Shown here: piece after piece, positions 17,143 through 24,431 of the stretch | How positions within the stretch are numbered: the stretch's first letter is position 1 | How the letters are laid out: each line of letters starts with the position of its first letter | Source: SIG714 sp964638675 | Lineage (GTDB): Bacteria; Bacillota; Clostridia; Oscillospirales; CAG-272 | Length of the DNA: 64,000 nucleotides | Assembly: GCA_964638675.1 (NCBI GenBank) | Contig: CAZXAU010000002.1 | Span: 124,001-188,000 of the forward strand | Direction: 5' to 3' | Position numbers and translations under genes: made by a program | The notes under the pieces: generated by a model | What the model was told of the DNA's origin: nothing | Seen by the model: only the letters and a program-made list of their open reading frames with translations | The model's database searches: none

Positions 17143-18801
17143 TTAAAAAGTTCGTTTGAACACTTCAGCACGAGCAGTAGAACTTCGCACCATAGATATC
17201 GCCATGGCGAGACTGTCGGGAGCATCATCGTTCTTATTTTTGGCAAACATTTTGTAAGAAAAAACATTTTGCATAAAGAGACTGTACGCCTTGCTCCTCT
17301 TGCAGGATTCCCGAAATATCATCATTTCACGAATGTCGGGAGCTTTATCAAAAATTCTTTGATACTTCGCCTTGTCTGAAGGGGCGGCTTTTGTCGTGAG
17401 ATTGATTCTTCGGCCCTGCTTCATCAACTCTTCCTGCACTCCGTCCTTAAAGGCTTCGGTAGATTTATTGGCTTCTATCTGCATTGCCGCTACATTATGC
17501 GTTATAACTGCCTGTGCAAGAAGTGGCTGTGTAGTTTTCTTATCCCTGTTGTCGTAAACAACATCGTGAACATAAATATCGTCTCCGTATTGGTAGCAGA
17601 CAGGAGATGCCACAAAGTCACCGCCACCAAACGCAGGGTCAACTGCCATAAATATTCTATCTGGCTCTCCTTCGGGAAGAACTCCGTTGTAATAACGGAA
17701 CTCGCCGGGAGAAAACAATGCTCCGTCACGCTCAATAGGCTCACCCATATATTGTGCCTGCCAGGACGCCATATCGTTATTAAATTCAAAGCTCGCTCTG
17801 CGTTGCTGATAATATTCGGTACTGAAACCGACTCCGTATGCATAATCGAAGTTGCTTTCATCGTTTTCATTCAGTGCCGGAATATTGATAGACTTATATC
17901 GTCTCCCTCTGAACTTTTCATCATTTTCAAGCATGCCGAGCCGAATTCCTACAGGGTCGGAAAGGCTCCACCTCGTACCGCACCAGAGGATCTTTGCCCC
18001 TTCTTTAGCTCTCGGAATAAGGTTATTATCCACCGTATTCCATTTTGTCATAAGACGGTTTTTATTCATAGCCTCCTCAATACCGCCTATAAGGTCGTCT
18101 GAAATAACTATGCCGCTGCAGTCACATGCTCCGTTAAGTGTTGCATCTATGGAACGGCAGGTCAAAGAGGCATATCTTTTGCGGCGGTTTATGTTAAGCT
18201 GTGTCTTTGCACCGTTTGTCTGAACTATTTTGGCTGTAGGAAACACATCATGCCACAAATATGTAACTTCGTCCTGCAATACTTCAAGTACGCCGTCGTA
18301 AAAAGCATCGGTTATCATACTCGAATATGCGGAATAAAGATTCGTCCGCTCGCTGTCTCTTCCGATCAGCCAGGTGATATAGAACATAAGCAGAGAAGTC
18401 TTGCCGATTCTCGGCGGTAGTGACATGAATAATTCGTCAAGCTTATCATCTGCAAGATCTTGAAGTGCATCCACGAGTGGCTTTAACACTTTACGGCGAG
18501 GTTGATAAAACCGTTCTTCGGGCTTTCGGTTGATTTCAAGATAGAGTAGGTAGCTGTCGAAATAGTAGGGTGCATCGAAGAGCAGGGTGCGCTTGTACAA
18601 TTCAAAGAAGCTCTCAACATTCTCTCGCTTTCTGATCGCTTGTGATATGCTCTTTCGCAGTTTCTCGTTTGTCTCGTGAGCGAGTTTGAAATTCTCCGAC
18701 TCGATATTGCGACACAAAGAGAACAGATCCTCATATGCCGTAATGTCCGCAGGGGTCTTTTTTATTTTTGAGAAAATTTTTGAGATCAGAATTTTATTCA
18801 T
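17143..18801 (-). CDS. terL: Terminase large subunit
   Basis: The 552-residue protein is a packaging ATPase-nuclease. A Walker A-like LPPRIGKTS lies near residues 128-136, a Walker B-like GIVISDDLIGG near 228, a CGTRWS coupling-type motif near 270 and an RNase H-type nuclease start at FMAVDPAFGGGDF near 385. It powers DNA into the procapsid and cuts the concatemer. GGAGGTATTAA precedes the ATG. The gene is separated from the small subunit by a cassette of about 3.7 kb, whereas the two are normally neighbours. An attenuator-like hairpin ends just before its ribosome binding site. Confidence 0.93.
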   Translation of the reverse strand: MNKILISKIFSKIKKTPADITAYEDLFSLCRNIESENFKLAHETNEKLRKSISQAIRKRENVESFFELYKRTLLFDAPYYFDSYLLYLEINRKPEERFYQPRRKVLKPLVDALQDLADDKLDELFMSLPPRIGKTSLLMFYITWLIGRDSERTNLYSAYSSMITDAFYDGVLEVLQDEVTYLWHDVFPTAKIVQTNGAKTQLNINRRKRYASLTCRSIDATLNGACDCSGIVISDDLIGGIEEAMNKNRLMTKWNTVDNNLIPRAKEGAKILWCGTRWSLSDPVGIRLGMLENDEKFRGRRYKSINIPALNENDESNFDYAYGVGFSTEYYQQRRASFEFNNDMASWQAQYMGEPIERDGALFSPGEFRYYNGVLPEGEPDRIFMAVDPAFGGGDFVASPVCYQYGDDIYVHDVVYDNRDKKTTQPLLAQAVITHNVAAMQIEANKSTEAFKDGVQEELMKQGRRINLTTKAAPSDKAKYQRIFDKAPDIREMMIFRESCKRSKAYSLFMQNVFSYKMFAKNKNDDAPDSLAMAISMVRSSTARAEVFKRTF

Positions 18802-18810
18802 TTAATACCT

Positions 18811-18855
18811 CCAAAAAGAAAGGGGACTACCCTCTACGAGTAGTCCCTGTTGACT
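18811..18855 (-). terminator. Attenuator-like terminator, copy 2
   Basis: On the minus strand GGGACTAC (18847-18840) pairs perfectly with GTAGTCCC (18830-18823), then CTTTCTTTTT leads directly to the GGAGG of the large terminase gene. Immediately upstream, AGTC-AACAGG-GACT forms an alternative hairpin that shares bases with the terminator stem. The loop AACAGG is identical to that at 14808-14813 while the stem bases differ in a compensating way. Confidence 0.65.
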
Positions 18856-18856
18856 G

Positions 18857-18886
18857 TTTGCACACACCATGTTATGTGTGCCAAAG
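18857..18886 (-). other. Short stem-loop upstream of attenuator copy 2
   Basis: GCACACA and TGTGTGC form a perfect seven-base stem (18860-18881) between the stop of the small membrane-protein gene and the attenuator-like element. No T tract follows on the minus strand. It may extend the leader structure of the large terminase message or end the preceding transcript inefficiently. Confidence 0.45.
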
Positions 18887-19096
18887 TTATTTATTTTTCG
18901 GCTCTGTTACCCACTCTTCACGATCTTCCCATACGGTGAACTTGCCGAAGCCGTCATCGTAAGTATGTTTAATTCTCCGCTTTTTCTTTTTAAGTTCAAG
19001 ACCTCTTTCGTCTAAACTCTTTTTCACCATATGGCATAAGAAAAGGAGCAATCCTATAAGGGCAATAACAAACCACGCCAAAATGAATATAATCAT
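18887..19096 (-). CDS. Small single-span membrane protein
   Basis: The 69-residue product begins with a clear hydrophobic helix (residues 2-23, IIFILAWFVIALIGLLLFLC) followed by a strongly basic tail (LELKKKKRRIKHTY). The positive tail predicts an N-out, C-in insertion. AAAGGAG precedes the ATG and the start overlaps the stop of the preceding gene by 4 bases, so the two are cotranslated. I do not recognise a family. A small basic membrane protein next to a recombinase may be unrelated to packaging. Confidence 0.6.
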   Translation of the reverse strand: MIIFILAWFVIALIGLLLFLCHMVKKSLDERGLELKKKKRRIKHTYDDGFGKFTVWEDREEWVTEPKNK

Positions 19097-19404
19097 ATTT
19101 TCAACTCCTTTGTAAGATACTCATATACTACCTTGAAGTCCTTCTTGTGCTTGAACGCTATTTTATGCACCTTTCCGTTATTTGTTGTGACTATAAGTCC
19201 CCCACCGGGAAAATAGGTATAAGTTCCAACATCGGCTATATCGTCCAAAAGTATCATCAAGTGATCGATTGTGGCGGCGTTTGATACCCCAAAAGCCAAA
19301 TAAGATGTTGCCGATTTATTCCAAATCAAAGCGGTGTCGGTTAATGTCAAATCGCCGTACCCAACAAACACCAATGTCACCCGTGCCGTGATTATTGTAT
19401 TCAT
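19093..19404 (-). CDS. Hypothetical protein, PH-like fold suspected
   Basis: The 103-residue product has alternating beta strands (ITARVTLVFVGYGDLTLTDTALIW, GGLIVTTNNGKVHKIAFK) and a C-terminal helix (KKDFKVVYEYLTKELKI). This order of strands closed by one helix is what bacterial PH-like or GRAM-like domains look like, but the match is by shape only. It follows the recombinase by 15 bases and overlaps the membrane protein gene, so the two may work together at the membrane. GAGGTGATCGACT precedes the ATG. Confidence 0.55.
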   Translation of the reverse strand: MNTIITARVTLVFVGYGDLTLTDTALIWNKSATSYLAFGVSNAATIDHLMILLDDIADVGTYTYFPGGGLIVTTNNGKVHKIAFKHKKDFKVVYEYLTKELKI

Positions 19405-19419
19405 AGTCGATCACCTCGT

Positions 19420-20193
19420 TTATTCATTCTGCCACATATCGGGAGCAAGGATAGGACTATGAACACCTTGCACCCAATCAGCGTTCTTTCCGTACCTATA
19501 AAAACCTTGATAGACTTTCTTGTTTTCGTAGATAACCTGTATAGTGCTGATCGAGAACTTAGTTCCGCTACGATTGAGTTTGCCGAGAGAGTTAAGGTAA
19601 TCGCAAATGTTTTTATAGGTCTTACCCTCACCGTCTTTCATTCGGAATACCGTCTTAACTATCTCCGCTTCTTCGGGTACAATTTCTAAATTATGATTTG
19701 CCGCCTTATATCCGTAGGGAGGTCTGCCACCGCTATAACCACCTTTGGACGATTTAACGCTTCGTCCGGCACTTGTACGCTTGTTGATATTATCACGCTC
19801 CATCTCGGCACAAGTAAGAGTGAACGCTTTTAACATATTGGCAAAAACGCCGAACTGTCCGAAATCCTCGGTAATACTAATAAGTTCAATGTTCTTGCGA
19901 AGCAACGCTCCTTGATAATAGAAGTAGATGTTTATATCTCTTGCAACACGGTCGGACTTAGCCACAACAACGGCTTCGTAGGGGGGATTAGTAACTTCAC
20001 CATATACGATCTCATCAAAGCCGGGTCTGTACTTAGCACCGCTTTCGCCCTCATCGGAATACCACTTAACGATATTCATATCGTTTTTGGCACAGTATTC
20101 AATGATTTGTTCTTTCTGTGCATCAAGACCGAACTTATCCTCTCCGACTTGACCGTCTGTACTTACTCTAATATATGCGACAACATTTTTCAT
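19420..20193 (-). CDS. Compact serine recombinase
   Basis: The 257-residue protein carries a full resolvase/invertase catalytic domain: the YIRVSTDGQ motif with Ser11, DEGESGAKYRPGFDEI, and SDRVARD with the arginine cluster near residue 75, followed by an AEMERDNINKRTSAG helix. A recombinase domain (GRPPYGYKAANHN to VYENKKVYQGFYRYGKNADWVQGVHSPIL) follows, but the protein stops there. Large serine integrases go on for about 200 more residues with a zinc ribbon and coiled coil, which are absent. It may be a naturally small recombinase or a truncated one. I chose the ATG at 20193 because AAGGAGG lies just before it. Confidence 0.85.
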   Translation of the reverse strand: MKNVVAYIRVSTDGQVGEDKFGLDAQKEQIIEYCAKNDMNIVKWYSDEGESGAKYRPGFDEIVYGEVTNPPYEAVVVAKSDRVARDINIYFYYQGALLRKNIELISITEDFGQFGVFANMLKAFTLTCAEMERDNINKRTSAGRSVKSSKGGYSGGRPPYGYKAANHNLEIVPEEAEIVKTVFRMKDGEGKTYKNICDYLNSLGKLNRSGTKFSISTIQVIYENKKVYQGFYRYGKNADWVQGVHSPILAPDMWQNE

Positions 20194-20219
20194 AGGCCCC
20201 CCTCCTTGATTACGATAAC

Positions 20220-20248
20220 AGTATATCATAATTATGAAAACTTGTCAA
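20220..20248 (-). promoter_or_regulatory. Promoter of compact recombinase with palindromic operator
   Basis: On the minus strand TTGACA (20248-20243), a 17-base spacer and TATACT (20225-20220) form a consensus promoter. The spacer ends with the perfect palindrome TCATAATTATGA, which is well placed for a repressor, and GTTATCGTAA follows the -10 box. The recombinase ATG is 27 bases further on. Confidence 0.8.
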
Positions 20249-20445
20249 TGGGTTTTCGTAAATTTCCTTTTTATTTTTCGAGCGTGGTGACGAGACCCAC
20301 CCTCGCATCAGCCGCCTACTCTCTTCCCCCTCCGGGTTTACCCACCCCGACACGATCAGAACAGAGGCAGAACGAACGAAAAGCAACCCCAGCGACCGTT
20401 GCCCGAAAAAAACTTGAATATTTACGAAAAATCTTGATTTACCTA

Positions 20446-20474
20446 TTGACAATTACGATTAATCGTGATATAAC
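20446..20474 (+). promoter_or_regulatory. Promoter of plus-strand cassette genes with palindromic operator
   Basis: TTGACA (20446-20451), a 17-base spacer and TATAAC (20469-20474) form a consensus promoter. The spacer holds the perfect palindrome ACGATTAATCGT (20455-20466), and ATTATCGTAAC follows the -10 box. The same TTACGAT/ATCGTAA words recur at the facing promoter, which suggests one regulator for both. Confidence 0.8.
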
Positions 20475-20619
20475 ATTATCGTAACAGAAAAGGGCATACC
20501 CTACACGCCGACCAAAGCTAAACAGGGAACGCCCACACAACCAACCCACGCCGGGTGACTGCTCCTCTATTATAGCACAGCCCCGGCAAAAAATCAATAT
20601 CTATATGGAGGAATTCACT

Positions 20620-21309
20620 ATGAAAAAATTTGAAATCACATTCACCCACGACAGCGAAAGCGGTATTTTTTCCGCTAACTTCGTACATGCCACAAACGCA
20701 GAACAGGCAACTGCCTATTATATAGCACAGGGCTACACTGTAGCCGGATGCAGAGAGACTACAAGCGATCCGAACCCCGGGCAGCCTGTAACGGTCATTC
20801 CCGAGGATTGGGAAGCACCCGCCGAAGAAATCAAAGTTGAAACCCTCGCCGAAGATCTCAACACAGGCGACCACGGCGACCGCTTGAACGACTACCGAAA
20901 CAGTAGTGCATATATTTGCGATGCAATAACTGAGATTGCCGATAATGATACAAGCATTTATTATTCCGATATTCTCGACTTTATCCGGGAGAATCCCGAA
21001 GCTCTCGCTGATGTAGTCACCGAAGGTCTTTACACGGTTGAAGCGGGGCAAGAATACGACCTTTACAAGCACGGACAAGCCGCAGAATTTATGATGATTG
21101 AGCGGGACATATACAACCACCTTTCCGCCGCTCTGATGCTCTGTGCCGTTGATTTTATCCGCTACGATTTAGGACGGGACACAATCCCCGCCGAGCTTGC
21201 GGAACTGCTTGACGAATGGACGGACGAAGCAAGCAGCGGCGACAGAATGGACGAAATCCCGGACCGTATCCGGGAATATTTTGCAGACCTCGAAGAAATT
21301 GAAGAATAA
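20620..21309 (+). CDS. Acidic protein of unknown function in terminase-split cassette
   Basis: The 229-residue product is acidic throughout, with no membrane segment. The first 70 residues form a beta-rich module (KKFEITFTHDSESGIFSANFVHATNAEQATAYYIAQGYTV, broken here at natural strands) and the rest is helical, ending DLEEIEE. I do not recognise a family with certainty. I chose the ATG at 20620 because GGAGG lies eight bases before it; the ATG at 20605 overlaps that site. It is followed 50 bases later by the ATPase gene in the same orientation, and the two probably form an operon. The acidic nature recalls DNA-mimic or adaptor proteins, but that is only a guess. Confidence 0.7.
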   Translation: MKKFEITFTHDSESGIFSANFVHATNAEQATAYYIAQGYTVAGCRETTSDPNPGQPVTVIPEDWEAPAEEIKVETLAEDLNTGDHGDRLNDYRNSSAYICDAITEIADNDTSIYYSDILDFIRENPEALADVVTEGLYTVEAGQEYDLYKHGQAAEFMMIERDIYNHLSAALMLCAVDFIRYDLGRDTIPAELAELLDEWTDEASSGDRMDEIPDRIREYFADLEEIEE

Positions 21310-21359
21310 GCAGGAAAGCCGCCGCCCTCGGCGGCTCAATTTTTAGGAGGTGACATATT

Positions 21360-22109
21360 TTGAATCAATGGAACACACCCGGGGGGATGGCATCCGCTCT
21401 CTATCTCGACATTCTAAAACAGCCGCATACACTCATAGCCGGAACAACCGGCAGCGGTAAAAGCGTAGCAATAAACGGAATTATTTACACAGCATTATAT
21501 AAAGCCCCTTCACAAGCTCAATTTATTTTAATTGATCCCAAATATACGGAATTACGAGTATATAAAGATTTACCACACACCTTGAGTTATTGCAACAACC
21601 CCGCCGAAGCTCTGCAAGCATTAAACACAATAGCGGCAGAAATCATACCACGATATGAGAGAGCAACAGCCCAAGGCTTGAAGAAATCCACAGAAACAGA
21701 CATATATATTTTTATTGACGAGTTGAGCGATCTGATATTTGATCAGCCGGAAACAGTGCCCGTACTCGATAAAATAGCTCGCATAGGACGGGCGGCTAAT
21801 ATTCACCTGATAGGCGGTACACAATGCCCGAACCGCAAAACATTATCGGCACAATTTTCCGCAAATTGTCCCGCCCGGCTGGGTTTGAGATGTGAAAACA
21901 AAATAGAATCAAGACAGATCATAAACAGCCCTGCCGCTGTTAAACTCCCTTTATATGGTTACGCATACTATAAAGCACCGCAATATTTAACGCCGCAACT
22001 TGTCAAGATCCCATTTTACACTGATATAGAACTATATGCCCGAGTGAAATGGTGGACAGATCAGAAAGACCCGCCCGCACCAATCCGCCGCCGATGGTGG
22101 CAGAAATAA
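21360..22109 (+). CDS. FtsK/SpoIIIE-like DNA translocase ATPase, compact
   Basis: The 249-residue protein has the FtsK core in short form: Walker A AGTTGSGKSVAI (residues about 27-38), an ILIDPK segment that follows the P-loop strand in this family, Walker B IYIFIDELSDL near residue 115 and RIGRAANIHLIGGTQ resembling the family's sensor region. It lacks the FtsK gamma DNA-reading domain and membrane segments, and ends in arginines. A TTG at 21360 is the likely start, with AGGAGGTG seven bases upstream. Such stand-alone ATPases move DNA in conjugative and mobilizable elements. Its place beside a recombinase suggests transfer or segregation of a small element rather than phage packaging. Confidence 0.85.
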   Translation: MNQWNTPGGMASALYLDILKQPHTLIAGTTGSGKSVAINGIIYTALYKAPSQAQFILIDPKYTELRVYKDLPHTLSYCNNPAEALQALNTIAAEIIPRYERATAQGLKKSTETDIYIFIDELSDLIFDQPETVPVLDKIARIGRAANIHLIGGTQCPNRKTLSAQFSANCPARLGLRCENKIESRQIINSPAAVKLPLYGYAYYKAPQYLTPQLVKIPFYTDIELYARVKWWTDQKDPPAPIRRRWWQK

Positions 22110-22123
22110 CAGCCAAAAGGCAC

Positions 22124-22156
22124 AGCCCCGATAATAATTCGGGGCTTTTCTTTTTT
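22124..22156 (+). terminator. Rho-independent terminator after FtsK-like gene
   Basis: AGCCCCGA (22124-22131) pairs with TCGGGGCT (22139-22146) around a seven-base loop, followed by TTTTCTTTTTT. It begins 14 bases after the stop of the ATPase gene and closes the plus-strand operon. Confidence 0.9.
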
Positions 22157-22464
22157 GGCATATGCTCTACAAGCCAAATAACGCCGCCGTGAGCCGTTTT
22201 CGTTTCGAGGGTAATTAAAGATTACTACAAATTGTTAAACGCCGCACAGAGAGCAAAAATCAGCCGCAGAGAGGGCAAACGAAATTAACTTTGAAAACAA
22301 ATCGAGATCCCGCACAGGCAACCACGCCGCCCGGTGGGATCTCGTTGTTTCGGTTTTGATGCACTTTTCGGGCAGAGTCGGTGGGCAGATTTTTTTTGAT
22401 TTTTTCAGCTCACCCTTTGTGCGATTTTTTTAAAAATCTACAACCTGCCCCTTTGTGCATTTTT
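22157..22464. other. Intergenic region before terS stop: hairpin and direct repeats
   Basis: No gene is seen in these 308 bases. A strong hairpin with arms CGAGATCCC and GGGATCTCG lies at about 22303-22344 and is extended by AACAA/TTGTT. Between 22409 and 22464 the words CCCTTTGTGCGATTTTTT and CCCTTTGTGCATTTTTT form an imperfect direct repeat directly after the small terminase stop. Such repeats could be terminase binding sites, but nothing in the sequence proves it. Confidence 0.5.
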
Positions 22465-23046
22465 TCAATTCTCATCGTCATCGACTACACTCTCGATATA
22501 CCTTTCTTCAAGCTCCTTTGTGTCCTTTGTGTCACCGAGCGGACTGTTGGGAGTCAACACGACTTCCTGCTTGTCAGCATATCCGAAATGATTCTTGCCG
22601 AGGAAGATGCCTGTCACAGGGTTTATCTTACCGTTCAGCATATAATCTTCCCACAATTCTTCGAGAATATTTCGAGCCTTTTTTACAAGGTTAAGGTGGT
22701 CGGAACTTTCGCCATTTCGATATTTACCCACACCCCAATTATAGAAGGTCTGTCGTTCAATTCCGAGGGCATTACACAACCCCGTAACAGTCGGCTTCAT
22801 ATCATCCTCTGCACAATGATTGAAAAACCATTCTATCCTTTGTGCCACTTGTGAAGCATCTGAAATATCTATCGGGGGCAAATCCCAACTTGCAAGAGCG
22901 TGACGGAGGAATTTACTATTGTCTCCCGGCTGCAACTCTTTGTTGCCACTCCATGAGAGGTCTTTTCGCTCGTTGCCGCCCGTGCCTTTCGGTCTACCAC
23001 GCTTAACAATCTGTTCTCCGATATCGGTTAAATTTTTATCGTCCAT
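22465..23046 (-). CDS. terS: Terminase small subunit
   Basis: The 193-residue protein contains KRGRPKGTGGN near the start, a helix-turn-helix candidate (VTGLCNALGIERQTFYNW near residue 110), a KKARNILEELWEDYMLNGKI helix and the segment GIFLGKNHFGYADKQEVVL near residue 155. I associate this last pattern with small terminase subunits of Clostridia phages. It should bind the packaging start site and recruit the large subunit. AAAGGAGAAATCTTA precedes the ATG. Its acidic tail (ESVVDDDEN) is typical. It is unusually far from the large subunit gene. Confidence 0.82.
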   Translation of the reverse strand: MDDKNLTDIGEQIVKRGRPKGTGGNERKDLSWSGNKELQPGDNSKFLRHALASWDLPPIDISDASQVAQRIEWFFNHCAEDDMKPTVTGLCNALGIERQTFYNWGVGKYRNGESSDHLNLVKKARNILEELWEDYMLNGKINPVTGIFLGKNHFGYADKQEVVLTPNSPLGDTKDTKELEERYIESVVDDDEN

Positions 23047-23060
23047 TAAGATTTCTCCTT

Positions 23061-23405
23061 TTAAATTTCGTTAATCCTGATCCCGTATATAAACAGCATA
23101 AGCTTTCGCTTGATTATGTAGTCTTTTGTCCTCATACCTTTAGTATCTTCTACAATCACATTGTTTTTATCGTTTGTGTAGACAAAATCGGCTTTATAAC
23201 TGCATTCTCTCTCGATTACCTTTCCGTCAGGGCTTCGCTGAGCAGGGATAAGGATATATTTGACTTGCCGTTTCAGATCGGTAATAGCTTTTGCTTTCTC
23301 CATCCATTGGAGTTCCGTGTATCGGTTGTATTCTTTTTTCGAATCAAATGTTTCGCCGTTACATACAATCTTTTTGTTTCCGTATTTACTCACTCGATTG
23401 ATCAT
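23061..23405 (-). CDS. DUF1064-type phage nuclease-like protein
   Basis: The 114-residue product begins MINRVSKYGNKKIVCNGETFDSKKEYNRY, the typical opening of the DUF1064 family (KYGNKK..., FDSKKEaxRY). Strands ECSYKADFVYT and NVIVEDTKG follow and provide the D, E-x-K pattern of a PD-(D/E)XK nuclease fold. The C-terminal helix contains KDYIIKRKLMLFIYGIRI. These proteins are common in phage late-early regions and may resolve branched DNA. Its start overlaps the previous gene by 4 bases and follows AAAAGGAG. Confidence 0.85.
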   Translation of the reverse strand: MINRVSKYGNKKIVCNGETFDSKKEYNRYTELQWMEKAKAITDLKRQVKYILIPAQRSPDGKVIERECSYKADFVYTNDKNNVIVEDTKGMRTKDYIIKRKLMLFIYGIRINEI

Positions 23406-23617
23406 ATTCTCCTTTTAAACTTGTTACATCGAATTACGGGAGATTCAGGTTTTACATATCCTTTGCAAGCGGTGTCGCAATATCTACATTCTCCGCAGGT
23501 CATCCCAATGGGTTCAATATCGACTCTGATTACATCGCAAATAGCTGATATCTGCTCTTTGATCCCAATTATCTCGTCATCGGGAATGTCTGCGGTCACA
23601 AGAATTTTGAGTTTCAT
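23402..23617 (-). CDS. Small cysteine-rich phage protein
   Basis: The 71-residue product ends with a cysteine cluster: CGECRYCDTACKGYVKPESPVIRC, here residues about 40-64, which can hold zinc. The N-terminal half is a small alpha/beta unit (MKLKILVTADIPDDEIIGIKEQI). I do not recognise a family. The GGAGG upstream is 17 bases from the ATG, and a four-codon frame (ATGACACATACATGA) ends on the start codon, so initiation may be coupled to a mini-cistron. It shares a start/stop overlap with the next gene. Confidence 0.6.
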   Translation of the reverse strand: MKLKILVTADIPDDEIIGIKEQISAICDVIRVDIEPIGMTCGECRYCDTACKGYVKPESPVIRCNKFKRRI

Positions 23618-23644
23618 GTATGTGTCATTTTTTCCTCCGTGTTT

Positions 23645-23860
23645 CTATTTTGCATTTATACTATTCTCCGTACGCACCACTTCTCGACCTGTATATGTAC
23701 AGTCACATTGTGTGCAATAATAATTCCCAGTGTCAATGTTAGTGATTAGTTTGTTATTGCATTCGGGGCAGTACGACTTGCTGTCCAACAGCTCATTACA
23801 TATGCAAACAAACACAATTATCAGCATTATAGTCACTATTAGCTTCCGTAGTTTTATCAT
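23645..23860 (-). CDS. Small membrane protein with zinc-ribbon motif
   Basis: The 71-residue product has an N-terminal hydrophobic helix (residues 7-23, LIVTIMLIIVFVCICNE) followed by a zinc-ribbon pattern CPECNNK ... CTQC (C-x2-C twice) near residues 33-55. I chose the ATG at 23860 because GGAGGGATTGAG precedes it; a longer frame to 23884 would place that site inside. The small size and membrane anchor suggest an accessory phage protein. Function is unknown. Confidence 0.6.
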   Translation of the reverse strand: MIKLRKLIVTIMLIIVFVCICNELLDSKSYCPECNNKLITNIDTGNYYCTQCDCTYTGREVVRTENSINAK

Positions 23861-24366
23861 CTCAATCCCTCCACATAGCACCACGACTGCGGAGGGCGTG
23901 TAAGTATATTAAAACAGGAAATGTGCATGTCGGGCGCATATCCCGATTTGTAGCACAAAAAGCAGTCATAATCTTTGTTGCACGGTTTTCTAAACTCACT
24001 CAACTCTTTCGGCACATCATATATCACAAGGTCGGAGATGTGCCAGCCGTAAAGTATTCCCCTTGGGCTATAAGCTTTCAATTTTTCCAAAGTCAAACAT
24101 CCATCTTTGCAAAAAATGTCCGAATTTTCGCCGATTTCATCAACGATGATTTCATCACACACAAACTCGCAAATTACCTTTTGTCGATTCCGATATATCC
24201 ATTCCGAATAACTACCTAAATCTTTGAGTTTACCCTGTGTCATATAAACATAGCACTTAAACGGCGTTTCAATCTTCGGGCGTGTTTTTCGTACCTCGAT
24301 CGTCTTTTTACCAGATGCGATCAGTTCGCACCATTTCGGTTGGATGCTTATCAGTATAGATTTCAT
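23857..24366 (-). CDS. ASCH-domain protein
   Basis: The 169-residue product begins KSILISIQPKWCELIASGKKTIEVRKTRPK, the signature start of ASCH-like domains (one strand, then a helix, then KxxEvR). The middle (CYVYMTQGKLKD, VICEFVCDEIIVDEI) gives the beta-barrel strands. Its C-terminal third holds a cysteine cluster (CNKDYDCFLCYKSG). ASCH proteins bind RNA or modified nucleotides, and phages use them in the early or accessory region. It overlaps the next gene by 4 bases. AAAGGAGATTGTGAA precedes the ATG. Confidence 0.85.
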   Translation of the reverse strand: MKSILISIQPKWCELIASGKKTIEVRKTRPKIETPFKCYVYMTQGKLKDLGSYSEWIYRNRQKVICEFVCDEIIVDEIGENSDIFCKDGCLTLEKLKAYSPRGILYGWHISDLVIYDVPKELSEFRKPCNKDYDCFLCYKSGYAPDMHISCFNILTRPPQSWCYVEGLR

Positions 24367-24431
24367 TTCACAATCTCCTTTCGGTAGTTCGATGGGAATT
24401 TTGTCCTATCTCATGATCGTTTCCCATCAGA

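Larger units (their letters stand above)
20194..20619. other. Divergent control region between recombinase and plus-strand genes
   Basis: No gene is seen in these 426 bases. The ends hold two consensus promoters pointing outward (listed separately). Both have a perfect 12-base palindrome just before the -10 box and the sequence TTATCGTAA after it. The middle part is noticeably GC-rich and asymmetric. About 145 bases of untranslated leader precede the plus-strand gene. Confidence 0.6.
18887..22156. mobile_element. Cassette separating terminase subunits (recombinase and FtsK-like genes)
   Basis: Five genes lie between the small and large terminase genes: two small ones and a serine recombinase on the minus strand, and an acidic unknown protein plus an FtsK-like ATPase on the plus strand. 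The plus-strand pair is opposite to all nearby phage genes and has its own promoter and terminator, so it is transcriptionally independent. I could not find flanking direct repeats that would prove insertion. The limits given are functional ones, from the end of the large terminase leader to the terminator after the ATPase. Confidence 0.5.
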
